A stretch of 58,899 nucleotides of DNA, taken from JAXLYX01 sp046351215 (GTDB lineage: Bacteria; Myxococcota_A; Polyangia; Polyangiales; Houyiibacteriaceae). Positions 38,449-46,507 of this stretch are shown here, in pieces. The first letter of the stretch is position 1, and each line of letters begins with the position of its first letter. A program made the translations under genes and the position numbers. Location: assembly GCA_046351215.1 (NCBI GenBank), contig JAXLYX010000026.1:1-58899 (forward strand), given 5' to 3'. The notes beneath the pieces were generated by a model. That model made no database searches. It had not been told where the DNA came from and was given only the letters and a program-made list of their open reading frames with translations.

Positions 38449-39509
38449 GGGGCCTCCGTGACCTGGGCGGAGTCGAAGCTGGCCATCTCCGTGAGGAAGG
38501 CCGCGGCGGCTCGGACGAGGGGCCACGCGAGCGCCGCGCCGGTCCCCTCGCCGAGACGCAGTCCGAGATCGAGGAGCGGCGTGGCGTCGAACGCGCGCAG
38601 CTGCGCCGCATGGCCGGGCTCGGCCGAGCGATGGCATGCGACGGCGTAGTCGAGCACGGTCTTGTGCATGCGCGCCGCGACGAGGAGCGCGGCACCCGCG
38701 ACGAAGCCGTCGACGAGGAGCAGCGCACCGGCCTCGGCCGCCCCCAGCATGGCGCCGACCATCATCGCGATCTCGAAGCCGCCGAGCTCGGCCAGCACGC
38801 GGAGCGCATGGAGCGAGCCCCCGTGCTCCGTCGCGGGCAGGTCGGCGCGTGCGCTCGCACGCGCGAGGAGCGCGTTCTTCCGGGCGAGGCCCGCGTCGTC
38901 GAGACCGGTTCCTCGGCCGACGCACGCGGCGAGCGGCGTCCCGGTGAGGTGATGGGTGAGGAGCGACGCCGAGCCCGTGTTGCCGATCCCCATCTCTCCG
39001 AAACCGAGGACGCGACAGCCCCCGTCGACGAGCTCCCGGGCGATGGCCGCGCCGCGCGCGAGGGCGGCGTCCCGCTCCTCGGAGGTCATCGCGGGCTCCT
39101 CGAGATAGGAGCGCGTGCCTCGGGCGATCTTCGCGTCGATCAAGCCCTCGCGTGGACCGAACGCGTGGTCGACGCCCGCGTCGACCACCCGGAGATCGAG
39201 TCCGTTGGCGCGGGCGAAGACGTTGATCGCCGCGTGCCCCGCGAGGAAGCTCTCGACCATCTGGCGCGTGACCTCCGCGGGATAGGCCGAGATCCCGGCG
39301 CGCGCGGCCCCGTGATCCGCCGCGAAGACGATCATCGTCGGTCGCCCGAGCACCGGCTTCAGCGAATCCTGCACGAGCCCGATGCGCATCGCGAGGCGTT
39401 CGAGCTCGCCGAGGGCTCCGACGGGCTTGAGCTTCCGATCGATCGCCTGCTCGAGCGCCGCGGCGAGACGAGGATCCGGAGCCGGGATGTGGAACGAGGG
39501 TGCGGTCAC
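38418..39509 (-). CDS. cobT: Nicotinate-nucleotide-dimethylbenzimidazole phosphoribosyltransferase CobT
   Basis: 363 residues, the normal length. Transfers phosphoribosyl from nicotinate mononucleotide to 5,6-dimethylbenzimidazole in the lower-ligand branch of cobalamin synthesis. Landmarks: KPVGALGELERLA near the N-terminus, VFAADHGAARAGISAYP, EMGIGNTGSASLL, and LRLGEGTGAALAWP with the catalytic Glu at about residue 320. GTG/ATG start at 39509; the 3' end overlaps the LuxR gene. Divergent from the B12-riboswitch transcript at 39705. Together with cobB at 40542 it shows that the organism makes or salvages cobalamin. Firm. Confidence 0.96.
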   Translation of the reverse strand: MTAPSFHIPAPDPRLAAALEQAIDRKLKPVGALGELERLAMRIGLVQDSLKPVLGRPTMIVFAADHGAARAGISAYPAEVTRQMVESFLAGHAAINVFARANGLDLRVVDAGVDHAFGPREGLIDAKIARGTRSYLEEPAMTSEERDAALARGAAIARELVDGGCRVLGFGEMGIGNTGSASLLTHHLTGTPLAACVGRGTGLDDAGLARKNALLARASARADLPATEHGGSLHALRVLAELGGFEIAMMVGAMLGAAEAGALLLVDGFVAGAALLVAARMHKTVLDYAVACHRSAEPGHAAQLRAFDATPLLDLGLRLGEGTGAALAWPLVRAAAAFLTEMASFDSAQVTEAPCATSADSLA

Positions 39510-39562
39510 GTCCGGACTCTGCGCTCACGCCCGAGGCGTGGCGACCTGCCTCGCGGTCCCGT

Positions 39563-39578
39563 CCTGATCTGGATCAGG
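39563..39578. promoter_or_regulatory. Crp/Fnr-type palindromic box upstream of cobT
   Basis: CCTGATCTGGATCAGG is a perfect 7-bp inverted repeat with a TG centre; its core TGAT-N4-ATCA matches half-sites of FNR/DNR/FixK-type regulators. It is 54 bases upstream of the cobT start in the divergent region, so it could control cobT or the riboswitch transcript. Oxygen or nitric-oxide control would suit a pathway with a radical SAM enzyme. Single-site match, so moderate confidence. Confidence 0.5.
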
Positions 39579-39704
39579 GAGGCGCGCTCGCGGAGCACGA
39601 GGGGCTTCCTCCGGCCGCGAGCGATCGCTCCTTCCCGACCTCGAGCACCTGCGCGGGGATCGGAATCGCTTGCTGCCCGACCCTCGCGAGGCTACGGTCC
39701 CTCC

Positions 39705-39896
39705 GCTTCGTGGTGCTCGCGATTCGTTGCGAGTGAAACGAGAAGCCGGTGCGTGAGCGATCACCAAGCCGGCGCTGCCCCCGCAACGGTAGGCGAGGTT
39801 CAACGACGGCGACATCCCACTGTGGCTTGCCACGGGAAGGGGCCGTCGGAGGGGAGGAAGCTCCCCGACTCGCGAGCCCGGAGACCGGCCCGAAGC
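39705..39896 (+). ncRNA. Cobalamin (B12) riboswitch
   Basis: Contains the diagnostic blocks of the cobalamin aptamer in order: GAAGCCGGTG (39742), GCTGCCCCCGCAACGGTAGG, CCACTGTGGC with CGGGAAGG, and the B12-box AGCCCGGAGACCGGCC (39875-39890). GCTTCG (39705-39710) pairs with CGAAGC (39891-39896) as P1. A GC-rich hairpin at 39930-39949 (GAGGGCG/CGCCCCTC) lies between it and the ribosome site at 39977, a likely expression platform. It should shut down the membrane-protein/cobB transcript when adenosylcobalamin is plentiful. Confidence 0.92.
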
Positions 39897-39991
39897 ACAC
39901 CCAGAGCTGCGGAGGGCGGTTCGGCGGGCGGAGGGCGCAGCGCCCCTCGGTCGTCGTTCGCATCCGCGGCTCCACGAAAGGAGCGACGGCG

Positions 39992-40552
39992 GTGCGAACG
40001 ATGCGACCCTTCTTCTACCTTCTCTGCGCGACCCTGATGCTGGTCACGCGCGGCTCCCACTTCGGGAGCCTCGTCCACGTCCCGGATGCGTCGTGGGCGA
40101 TCTTCTTCGTCGTCGGGGCGGTCTCGCGCTCGAGCCTTCCCTTCGTCGCGCTCCTCGCCGAGGCGGCGCTCGTCGACCTCTTCGCCCTCTCGCACGGCGT
40201 CGGCGCGGCCTGCATCACGCCGGCGTACGTGGCGCTCGTGCCGGCGTACGGAACGCTCTTCCTCGCCGGGCGCATGGCGTCGCGCCTCGAGGGAGAGCGC
40301 CTTCCGCGGCTCCTCGGCCTCGGCGCGCTCGCGCTCTCGGCCTGTGTCGTCTGCTTCCTGATCTCCTCCGGCGCCTACTACGCCGTCGCCGTCGCCCCGA
40401 GGGGCACGCCGCTCGACGCCTACGCGGCGAGCTCGCTCCAGTACCTCGGGAAGTACGTCCTCGTGATGACGGGCTACGTGGTCGCCTTCCTGCCGATCGC
40501 GCACTTCGCGAGACTCCCCCTCGACGGACGGGCGACGGTCGATGCTCGCTAG
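39992..40552 (+). CDS. Small multi-span membrane protein under the cobalamin riboswitch (candidate B12 transport component)
   Basis: 186 residues from GTG 39992 (AAAGGAG 8 bases upstream; the ATG at 40001 is too far from it). About five to six hydrophobic spans: FFYLLCATLMLVTRG, ASWAIFFVVGAVS, ACITPAYVALVPAYGTLFLAG, LGLGALALSACVVCFLISSG, YLGKYVLVMTGYVVAFLPIAHF. Size and topology resemble the substrate-binding (S) components of ECF vitamin transporters, and B12 riboswitch control points to cobalamin or cobalt handling, but I see no firm family signature. It overlaps cobB by 11 bases. Placing it in B12 import is inference from regulation. Confidence 0.72.
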   Translation: MRTMRPFFYLLCATLMLVTRGSHFGSLVHVPDASWAIFFVVGAVSRSSLPFVALLAEAALVDLFALSHGVGAACITPAYVALVPAYGTLFLAGRMASRLEGERLPRLLGLGALALSACVVCFLISSGAYYAVAVAPRGTPLDAYAASSLQYLGKYVLVMTGYVVAFLPIAHFARLPLDGRATVDAR

Positions 40553-41879
40553 GTCCACGTCGCGACCGGTCGTGATCCGGGTGCTCGCCGGTCCGGCGTC
40601 GGGCCAGGGGAAGACCACGGTCGCGGCCGCGCTCGCGCGGCGTCACCGCAACGACGGGCTCGTGGTCCGCACCTTCAAGGTGGGGCCCGACTTCCTCGAT
40701 CCGACCGTGCTCGAGCGAGCCTCGGGCGCGCCGTGCCATTCGCTCGATCGTTTCATGGTGGGCGACGTCGAGTGCCTCCGGCTGCTCGCGGAGGCCGCGG
40801 AGGAGGCCGACGTGATTCTGGTGGAAGGCGTGATGGGGCTCTTCGACGGGCGCGATTCCACCGCCGAGCTCGCGCGTCGTCTCGGGTTGCCCGTGACGCT
40901 GGTGATCGACGCGAGCGCGATGGCGGGCACGTTCGGCGCGATCGTGCACGGGCTCGCCACCTTCGAGCCCGCTCTCCGCGTCGACGGGGTCGTCGCGAAC
41001 CGCGTCGCGAGCGAAGGTCATGCGCGCATGCTCCGCGAGAGCGTGCGCGATCCGTCGCTCGCGTTCTCCTCCCTGCCCGCTCGGCCGGAGCTCGCCTGGC
41101 CCGAGCGACACCTCGGGCTCCACCTCCCGCACGACGTCGACGACGCCGACCGGCTGCTCGAGGCCTGGGCCGAGGCCATCGCGGACCAGCCCGTCGCGCG
41201 GCTGCCCGCGCCCGTGCGCATCGCTCCGAGCGCTCGACGCGTGCTCCCTCGACGTCTCGAGGGCGTGCGCATCGGCCTCGCACGGGACGAGGCCTTCGCC
41301 TTCGTCTACCCGGCGAACGTCGACTTGCTGCGCGCGCTCGGCGCCGAGCTCGTCGTCTTCTCGCCGCTCGCCGACGCCACGCTCCCCGACGTCGACGCCG
41401 TCTACCTCACGGGCGGCTATCCCGAGCTCCACGCACGGCGGCTCTCCGAGAACGAAGGGATGCTCAGGGCGTTGCGTCGGCACGTCGAGAGCGGGAAGCC
41501 GCTCGTCGCGGAATGCGGCGGGCTCATGGTGCTCGGCGACGCCCTCGTCACGAGCGATGGCCTCTGCCATCCGATGGCGGGCCTCCTGCCCGGCGTCGTG
41601 CGCATGGAGACCCGGCCCCTCGCGATCGGGACCTACGTCGCCGACCTCCCCGAGGGCCGGCTCCGAGGTCATGCCTTCCACTACTCGCGCTTCGTCACGG
41701 ACAGACCCGCCGCCGCGTGGGCGGAGCCGAGGGAGCTCGGGGCCCCGGAGGCGATCCATCGGAAGGGGCGCCTCCTCGCCTCCTACGTGCACTGGTACTT
41801 CCCGTCGAATCCGGAGGCGAGCGCGCGGTTCTTCCATCCGGCGCTCGCTTCGTCCTCGGACGCCGTGGTCCGCGCATGA
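40542..41879 (+). CDS. cobB: Cobyrinic acid a,c-diamide synthase (CobB/CbiA)
   Basis: 445 residues. Catalyses ATP- and glutamine-dependent amidation of cobyrinate side chains a and c. N-terminal P-loop GPASGQGKTTVA (about residue 17), VGPDFLDPTV, VILVEGVMGLFDGRDSTA; C-terminal class I glutamine amidotransferase-like domain with the catalytic Cys in ECGGLMVLG (about residue 325) and FHYSRF near its end. Overlaps the upstream membrane gene by 11 bases, so both are under the B12 riboswitch. The 3' end meets ATG 41876 in ATGA, but the coding statistics there argue the next gene begins later. Whether CbiA or CobB numbering is apt depends on the aerobic or anaerobic route. Confidence 0.95.
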   Translation: MLARSTSRPVVIRVLAGPASGQGKTTVAAALARRHRNDGLVVRTFKVGPDFLDPTVLERASGAPCHSLDRFMVGDVECLRLLAEAAEEADVILVEGVMGLFDGRDSTAELARRLGLPVTLVIDASAMAGTFGAIVHGLATFEPALRVDGVVANRVASEGHARMLRESVRDPSLAFSSLPARPELAWPERHLGLHLPHDVDDADRLLEAWAEAIADQPVARLPAPVRIAPSARRVLPRRLEGVRIGLARDEAFAFVYPANVDLLRALGAELVVFSPLADATLPDVDAVYLTGGYPELHARRLSENEGMLRALRRHVESGKPLVAECGGLMVLGDALVTSDGLCHPMAGLLPGVVRMETRPLAIGTYVADLPEGRLRGHAFHYSRFVTDRPAAAWAEPRELGAPEAIHRKGRLLASYVHWYFPSNPEASARFFHPALASSSDAVVRA

Positions 41880-42031
41880 AGGGCCTCGCGCGCGACCGTG
41901 CGGAAGGAGCGGCGACCCCTCGATCCGTGGGGTATCCTCGGGCGGACCGAGCGACGCGCTCGGATCGTGGGGAGGCGCGCGATGCGTCGGACGAAGACCA
42001 TCCATCTCCGCTCGCTCGAAGCCGGAGCGCC

Positions 42032-42847
42032 GTGAGGCCCGGAGCGTCGGCGATCGCGACCGTTCTCGCCGCGGCGCACCGCCGTCGCGCGCGTCGGGCC
42101 CTCGAGCGGCAGCTCGACTACCAGCGGGCGAAGTCGCGCGACCTCGATCCGGGGAGCGCGGCCCTGCTCGACGCCGAATTCACCGCACACGCCGCGCGGC
42201 TCGCGGACCGGCTGGGGCGTCATCGCGCCCTCGCGCCCACCGATCGCATCCTCGAGGTCGGTTCGGGCGCGCACGGCCACGTCTTCTTCCTCGGTCGCGA
42301 GGGCTGCGTCGGGGTCGATCCGCTCGCCGACGCGTACCGCTCGCTCTTCCCTCTCTGGCAAGGGCGTGCGCGCACCGTGGCCGCCTCGGGCGAGTCGCTC
42401 CCCTTCGCCGACGGGAGCTTCGACGTGGTGCTCTCGGACAACGTCGTCGATCACGCGGAGGACCCCGCCGCCATCGTGCGCGAGCTCGTCCGCGTGCTCG
42501 CCCCGTCGGGCCTGCTCTACTTCACCGTCCACGTGCACCATCCGCTCTACGAGCGGCTCTCCGATCTGCAGCTCGCGGCCTTCGCGCTGCACCTCCCCCT
42601 CGAGATCCCGGCGTTCGCGGACCACACCTTCCACCTCACGCCCGCGCAGGCGGAGGCGCTCTTCGAAGGCCTTCCCCTCGAGGTGCTCGAGTGCTCGACC
42701 GACGTGGAAGCGACGCTCCGGGAGGCGAGGCGCACGCCGCCGCGTCACGTCGGCGATCGCCTGAAGCGCCGCTTCTTCAAGAACGCGACCTTCGAGCTCG
42801 TCGCCCGGAAGCGGGGCCGAGGCGCCACGCTCGGCGCCGCGCCCTAG
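42032..42847 (+). CDS. Class I SAM-dependent methyltransferase
   Basis: 271 residues from GTG 42032, with GGAG just upstream. The upstream ATG 41876 would overlap cobB, but codons 41876-42031 lack the third-position G/C bias of real genes here, so I reject it. A charged N-terminal helix is followed by motif I ILEVGSGAHGHVFFLG, the acidic GVDPLA, and SFDVVLSDNVVDHAEDP, a UbiE/COQ5-like core (Methyltransf_11). Overlaps the convergent GFA gene by 4 bases. Nothing nearby names the substrate; as a lipid/sterol or sugar methyltransferase it could be related to the acyl operon, but the strand and spacing do not demand it. Confidence 0.85.
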   Translation: MRPGASAIATVLAAAHRRRARRALERQLDYQRAKSRDLDPGSAALLDAEFTAHAARLADRLGRHRALAPTDRILEVGSGAHGHVFFLGREGCVGVDPLADAYRSLFPLWQGRARTVAASGESLPFADGSFDVVLSDNVVDHAEDPAAIVRELVRVLAPSGLLYFTVHVHHPLYERLSDLQLAAFALHLPLEIPAFADHTFHLTPAQAEALFEGLPLEVLECSTDVEATLREARRTPPRHVGDRLKRRFFKNATFELVARKRGRGATLGAAP

Positions 42848-43209
42848 AGGTTCTTCCCGTCGAAGCGCTGCACCGGCAGCTCGTCCGCGCGCTCGCCGAC
42901 GTCGTCGAGGCAGCGCACGTTGATCGAGATCATGTGCTTGCCCTTCCCGTCGTGTCCGCGGCCGAAGGAGCGGATGCCGCACTCGCGGCAGAAGTAGTGG
43001 TGGATGTGCTTCTTCCCGAACTGGTAGTCGGAGAGCGCCTCCTCCCCCTTCTCGAGACGGAACGCGCTCTCGGGCGCGAAGGCGAGGCGCCAGCCCATCT
43101 TGCTGCAGATCGAGCAGTTGCAGGCGTAGACGGTCGCGAGATCGAGGTCGACCGAGAAGCGGACCTTCCCGCAATGGCATCCACCCGTGTACGTCTTCGT
43201 TTCGCTCAT
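42844..43209 (-). CDS. GFA-family (glutathione-dependent formaldehyde-activating-like) protein
   Basis: 121 residues with the zinc-binding cysteines of the GFA/DUF636 fold: GGCHCGKVRFSV, CNCSICSK and FCRECG. The founding member was thought to condense glutathione with formaldehyde; most relatives have no proven reaction. ATG 43209 is preceded by GGAGGAACGAGG. Divergent from the AraC-type gene (91 bases between starts), so the pair may share a promoter region and the regulator may control it. Fold assignment is firm, catalytic role not. Confidence 0.92.
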   Translation of the reverse strand: MSETKTYTGGCHCGKVRFSVDLDLATVYACNCSICSKMGWRLAFAPESAFRLEKGEEALSDYQFGKKHIHHYFCRECGIRSFGRGHDGKGKHMISINVRCLDDVGERADELPVQRFDGKNL

Positions 43210-43299
43210 GCCTCGTTCCTCCGTGATGGAGCGATCCCTCGCGACGCTCTCGGACGGACGATGTCGCGACACGCGGCGGCGGTCTTGTAAGAATGCGAC

Positions 43300-44112
43300 A
43301 TGGCCCGAGGTCCGACGACGAGCTCCCTGCGCGGCATCCTGAGGCCCGAGGCCGTCGGCGAGCGCTTCACGCTCGAGCGTCGGACCCCGCGTCCCGAGCT
43401 CGCGCCCTACGTGGAGCGCTACTGGATCGTCCGCTGGGATCTCCCGGCGAGCGAGCCCTACGTCTCGGAGACCCTCCCGTTCCCCGCCGTGAACCTCGTC
43501 TTCGAGTCGGGGCGCACGGCGGTGCACGGGATCCCGAAGCGCCGCTTCTCCCGACGTCTCGAGGGGCGCGGCTCGGTGCTCGGCGTGAAGTGGAATCCGG
43601 GAGGCTTCGTCCCCTTCGCCGGGGTCTCGATGCATGCGCTCGTCGATCGCGTCGTGCCGCTCGAGGGGCTCTTCGGCGAGGCCGGCACGGCGCTCGACGT
43701 CCGCGTGCTCGCGACCGACGACGACGCCGAGCGGATCGCCTGCGTCGAGGCCTTCCTGCTCGAACGGCGGCCCCCGGAGCCCGAGCCCCGGATCCGGCTG
43801 GCGACGGAGGCCGTCCGCGTCGCGGAGCAATCGGGCACGACGCGGGTCGAGGCGCTCGCCGAGCAGCTCGGGCTCTCGGTCCGCACCCTCGAGCGGCTCT
43901 TCCGCTCGCACGTCGGCGCGAGCCCGAAGTGGGTGCTGCGTCGGTTCCGGATCCACGAGGCGGCCGAGCGAGCGGCGAAGGGCGAGGCCATCGAGTGGGC
44001 GCGCCTCGCGGACGAGCTCGGCTTCGCCGACCAGGCGCACCTCTCGAAGGAGTTCCGCGCGCAGGTCGGGGTCTCGCCTTCGGCCTACGCGAGACGCGAC
44101 CGGGCCCGATGA
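43300..44112 (+). CDS. AraC-family transcriptional regulator
   Basis: 270 residues. The N-terminal domain is of the DUF6597 type (ELAPYVERYWIVRWDLP, LPFPAVNLVFESG, GVKWNPGGFVPFAG) and the C-terminal part a double HTH: LAEQLGLSVRTLERLFRSHVG, then LADELGFADQAHLSKEFRAQVG and PSAYAR. The organisation is that of many AraC regulators of stress or catabolism genes. It is divergent from the GFA gene 42844, the most likely target. Converges with the DUF3365 gene after 31 bases. Ligand unknown. Confidence 0.92.
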   Translation: MARGPTTSSLRGILRPEAVGERFTLERRTPRPELAPYVERYWIVRWDLPASEPYVSETLPFPAVNLVFESGRTAVHGIPKRRFSRRLEGRGSVLGVKWNPGGFVPFAGVSMHALVDRVVPLEGLFGEAGTALDVRVLATDDDAERIACVEAFLLERRPPEPEPRIRLATEAVRVAEQSGTTRVEALAEQLGLSVRTLERLFRSHVGASPKWVLRRFRIHEAAERAAKGEAIEWARLADELGFADQAHLSKEFRAQVGVSPSAYARRDRAR

Positions 44113-44143
44113 CGCGGGCCCGGGGCGCGCGGCGCGCTCGCTC

Positions 44144-44794
44144 TCAGGGGACGTCGACCTCGGCCCAGACGAGGCCGCGAAGGTCGCCGACCGCGTAGCC
44201 GACGGCGGCATCCTCCGGGTATCTCCGGGCGAGCGCCTGCCGGAGCTCGGGAGCGAGCGACTCGCGTGCGCCGTGGCAGGTGAGGCAAGGGCCCTCGACC
44301 GGGATCGGCGCGGCGAAGCGGGCGACGCGTCGGCCCTCGACGTCCGCGACGACGCGGATCGGCGTGACGCCGCTCGCCGGTCGTTCGCCGAGACCCGACA
44401 GCGCCTCGCGCACCCACGCGGGGCCGGCGTTCGCCGGGTTGCGGAGCCGGAGGGACGAGCGCCCGACGCGCGCGTCCGCTTGCCTTCCGACCTCCCCCGT
44501 GCGCGTCTGCGCCTCCGTCGCGCAGACCTCGAGCGCACCCACCGGTCCCGACTCGGCGAGGGCGGCGAGCAAACGGCCCTTGAGCGTGCGCCCGAGCGTC
44601 ATCGCGGCCTCGCGGGCGCGTTCGAGCGCGACCGCTTCCGGATCGGCGGACGGGCTCGCAGGCGCGGGCGTCGGCGTCGCGGTCGCGGGGGGCGGCGTCG
44701 GCCGCGCGGGGGCATCGCTCGGCTCCTTCGCGCACGCGGAGCCGAGGAGCAGCGCCGTCAGCACGAGCACCGACGACGAGCGGGGGCTCGTCAC
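44144..44794 (-). CDS. DUF3365-type c-haem lipoprotein
   Basis: 216 residues. Lipoprotein signal (VLVLTALLLGSAC) followed by a Pro/Ala/Thr linker, then a Tll0287-like DUF3365 domain with one CxxCH haem site (CLTCHG, about residues 169-174) and conserved lead-in RNPANAGPAWV. Such domains are periplasmic redox or gas sensors, or electron carriers. ATG 44794 overlaps the upstream DUF302 stop in ATGA, so both are cotranscribed. Exported to the outside of the inner membrane, probably anchored by lipid. Domain identity is confident; function inferred from the family. Confidence 0.88.
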   Translation of the reverse strand: MTSPRSSSVLVLTALLLGSACAKEPSDAPARPTPPPATATPTPAPASPSADPEAVALERAREAAMTLGRTLKGRLLAALAESGPVGALEVCATEAQTRTGEVGRQADARVGRSSLRLRNPANAGPAWVREALSGLGERPASGVTPIRVVADVEGRRVARFAAPIPVEGPCLTCHGARESLAPELRQALARRYPEDAAVGYAVGDLRGLVWAEVDVP

Positions 44795-45180
44795 GCGAGC
44801 TCCGCGATCGCCGCGGCCAGCTTGGTCCGGACTTCCTCCGCGACCGTGCGGAGGTCCTCGGAGGCGTGGCCGTCGGCCATGGCCCGCGGATCGAAGGCAC
44901 GGACCCAGACCTTCTCGCCCTCGGCGTAGACCACGACATTGCAGGGGAGCGCGAGTCCGACGGCGGGATCGGCCGTGAGCGCCCGGTGGGCGAGCTTCGG
45001 ATTGCAGGCGCCGAGGATCCGATAGGCCGGGAAGTCGACGCCGATCTTGGCCTTCAGCGTCCCGGCCATGTCGATCTCGCTGATGATGCCGAAGCCCTGG
45101 GCGGCGAGCGCCGCCTTCGTCTTCTGCACGGCGTCGTCGTAGGAGGTCGTGAGCACGACGTCGAGATCGGGGGCATGCAT
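44791..45180 (-). CDS. DUF302 domain protein
   Basis: 129 residues matching DUF302: DAVQKTKAALAAQGFGIISEID, KIGVDFPAYRILGACNPKLA and VGLALPCNVVVYAEG. ATG 45180 has AAGGAG 8 bases upstream. Soluble, small alpha/beta domain; no signal peptide. DUF302 proteins often occur near redox and sulfur genes, and here one is coupled with a c-haem lipoprotein. No catalytic role is proven. Probably a two-gene operon with its own promoter in the 109-base gap before the next minus-strand gene. Confidence 0.92.
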   Translation of the reverse strand: MHAPDLDVVLTTSYDDAVQKTKAALAAQGFGIISEIDMAGTLKAKIGVDFPAYRILGACNPKLAHRALTADPAVGLALPCNVVVYAEGEKVWVRAFDPRAMADGHASEDLRTVAEEVRTKLAAAIAELA

Positions 45181-45289
45181 GGGAGGGCTCCTTGGTGCGT
45201 CGGTGGGTTCTCCACCCATCCTATCGCTTCGGGTGGGAGCCACCCAGCCCGGGGCCGGATTCGCGCCGCGGCTCGCACGGAGCCCGTGC

Positions 45290-46420
45290 TCAGGGATCGA
45301 GGAGCCGGAAGCGCGGGGGGAGGGCGAGCCGCTCCAGCCATCGCTCGCGCTCCTCGCCGAGCGAGGTGCGGACGAGCCGCAGGCAGGCGAGCGCGGGCAG
45401 GCGTTCGCCCGCATGGCGAAGGCGCTCGAGGTCGCCCTCGCCGAAGGGCAGGTCGGCGAGCAGGAGGCCGTCGAGACGCGCGAGGTCCGCGCGCGCGAGG
45501 ACGTGCCGGAACACGTCGCCCACGAGGGCATGACGCGCGAGGACGAGGCTCTCGAGCCCGTCGAGCCAGCCCGCGTCGGCGAGCGCGACGAGGCCGGGAC
45601 CGTGCATCGGCGCGCCGAGCGCTTCGTTCCTCTCGCCGAGCTCGAGCACGCGGAGCCGCGAGGACGGCGCGCGAAGACTCCACGCGCGCGCCGCCTCGTC
45701 GTCGAGCCCGACCTCGTAGAGCGAGAGGGCGTCGAGGCGATCGAAGGCGCCGCTCGTCGCGAGCGCGGCGAGGCCCTCGCGACCCAGGGGAATCCCGAAG
45801 AGGCCCAGACGGACGAGGGAGGGGCGCGATGCGAGCCGGGACGCGAGCTCGGCCGCGAAGCGCGGATCGCGGACGCCGTGGACGACGAGGCGCTCGAGGG
45901 AGGGCGGGAGCGAGTCCAAGACCGCGAGGACCCGGTCGAGCTCGAGACCCGAGAGCTCGAGCTCGTACTCGCGGACGTGCGCGGTGCGCGGGTCGCGTGC
46001 GAAGGAGGCGATCGCCGCCGCGAGCCGTGGGCTCCGCTGGGCGTTCAGCACGAGGGCGGAGATCCCCACGAGCCACGGCAGGCCGGCGAGGCTCGAGAGC
46101 GTGGTCTCGTCGATGCCCTCGGGGGCCTCGAGGACGAGCTGACGTGCCAGACGGAACGCCCTCTCCGTGGGCTCGACGAAGCCGCGGAAGACGTCGTGTC
46201 CCTCGGTCCACGGACCTTCGCCGACGCGCTCGGTCGTGCACCACCACGTCGGGTAGGCGTTCCGTTCGGCGCCCCACCAGGCGCGGAGCGCGCGATCGAA
46301 ACGCTCGATCTCGTCGGCCGAGGCGTCGGCCACCGCGTCGACGACGCGGAACCAGGCGTCTCGGCGGAGGAGCCGGGGCAGGCCGGGCAGGATCTCGAGG
46401 AGGGGCTCGTGGGGCGTCAT
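45290..46420 (-). CDS. Leucine-rich-repeat-like soluble protein
   Basis: 376 residues from ATG 46420 (an ATG at 46462 would add 14 unconserved residues). Leu-rich units of about 25 residues recur in the second half (LPPSLERLVVHGVRDPRFAAEL, RPSLVRLGLFGIPLGREGLAAL, FDRLDALSLYEVGLDDEAA, LDGLLLADLPFGEGDLERL), matching bacterial LRR/TIGR02996-type proteins common in myxobacteria. N-terminal part WFRVVDAVADASADEIERF is unassigned. No signal peptide. Likely a protein-binding scaffold; partner unknown. Divergent from the lipoprotein 46508. Confidence 0.75.
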   Translation of the reverse strand: MTPHEPLLEILPGLPRLLRRDAWFRVVDAVADASADEIERFDRALRAWWGAERNAYPTWWCTTERVGEGPWTEGHDVFRGFVEPTERAFRLARQLVLEAPEGIDETTLSSLAGLPWLVGISALVLNAQRSPRLAAAIASFARDPRTAHVREYELELSGLELDRVLAVLDSLPPSLERLVVHGVRDPRFAAELASRLASRPSLVRLGLFGIPLGREGLAALATSGAFDRLDALSLYEVGLDDEAARAWSLRAPSSRLRVLELGERNEALGAPMHGPGLVALADAGWLDGLESLVLARHALVGDVFRHVLARADLARLDGLLLADLPFGEGDLERLRHAGERLPALACLRLVRTSLGEERERWLERLALPPRFRLLDP

Positions 46421-46507
46421 CGTCGCGGGGCTCCGCGGGGAGTCGATGCCGGAGCATCGCATGGCCGGAGCGCTCCGGGACGCCCGGCATCGAGGTATCC
46501 TGGCTCC

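Noticed and set aside
39510..39704. A second riboswitch facing cobT
   Set aside because: Minus-strand reading shows no B12-box or aptamer blocks.
41876..42031. ATG 41876 (ATGA with cobB) as the start of the methyltransferase
   Set aside because: Codons there lack G/C third-position bias and encode low-complexity residues; GTG 42032 has GGAG.
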